From: Oscillospiraceae bacterium
GTDB taxonomy: Bacteria > Bacillota_A > Clostridia > Oscillospirales > Oscillospiraceae
DNA: 14,354 nucleotides
Assembly: GCA_017627975.1 (NCBI GenBank)
Contig: JAGAFT010000201.1
Span: 1-14,354, forward strand
Direction: 5' to 3'
Notes under the pieces: generated by a model
What the model was told of the DNA's origin: nothing
Seen by the model: only the letters and a program-made list of their open reading frames with translations
Database searches by the model: none
Shown here: positions 14,317 to 14,354 of the stretch, piece after piece
Layout of the letters: each line of letters starts with the position of its first letter
Position numbering within the stretch: position 1 is the stretch's first letter
Program-made: the position numbers and the translations under genes

Positions 14317-14354
14317 TTTGTTTTCTCCTTTTTTGTTTTTAATCCTCCGGGTGC

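Overview
The window looks like chromosomal DNA from a GC-rich, anaerobic, low-oxygen-adapted Firmicute, most likely a class Clostridia (Oscillospirales-like) gut or sediment fermenter. This rests on a sodium-pumping decarboxylase beta subunit, a 4-hydroxybutyrate/butyryl-type CoA-transferase, AGGAGG Shine-Dalgarno sites, a YtrA-type GntR/ABC operon, a ResB/CcsA (System II) cytochrome c machinery and a five-haem NrfA. No transposase, phage gene, tRNA, rRNA or CRISPR array was seen.

Layout. (1) 1-942: the 3' part of a membrane carboxyl-CoA/oxaloacetate decarboxylase beta subunit, closed by a strong terminator. (2) 1090-3050: a CoA-transferase and a HAD phosphatase joined by a TGATG overlap. (3) 5153-3270, minus strand: a GntR regulator, an ABC ATPase and an ABC-2 permease with overlapping ends, preceded by a promoter that is overlapped by a 36-bp palindrome. 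(4) 8979-5444, minus strand: nrfA, resB and ccsA, a nitrite-to-ammonium module with its own cytochrome c maturation pair. It has an excellent promoter and, just inside the transcript start, a triple half-site operator. No nrfH is present. (5) 9294-12407, plus strand, divergent from nrfA: two paralogous envelope leucine-rich-repeat proteins, the second a lipoprotein, in one operon ending in a bidirectional terminator. (6) 14316-12473, minus strand: rpsB and tsf, with an attenuator-like hairpin between them.

Function. NrfA reduces nitrite to ammonium outside the membrane. ResB/CcsA deliver and ligate its haems, probably including the unusual CXXCK haem. The GntR-ABC operon is probably an autoregulated envelope-stress or peptide exporter. 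The decarboxylase and CoA-transferase fit fermentation of amino acids or dicarboxylates to short-chain fatty acids.

The most unusual structure is at gene edges. The last 42 nt of ccsA (with its stop) are repeated in frame 96 nt downstream. The first 14 coding nt of tsf are repeated 80 nt upstream. The end of nrfA has imperfect 42-46 nt repeats. A GC-rich hairpin lies between the two copies at ccsA and tsf, and nearby at nrfA.
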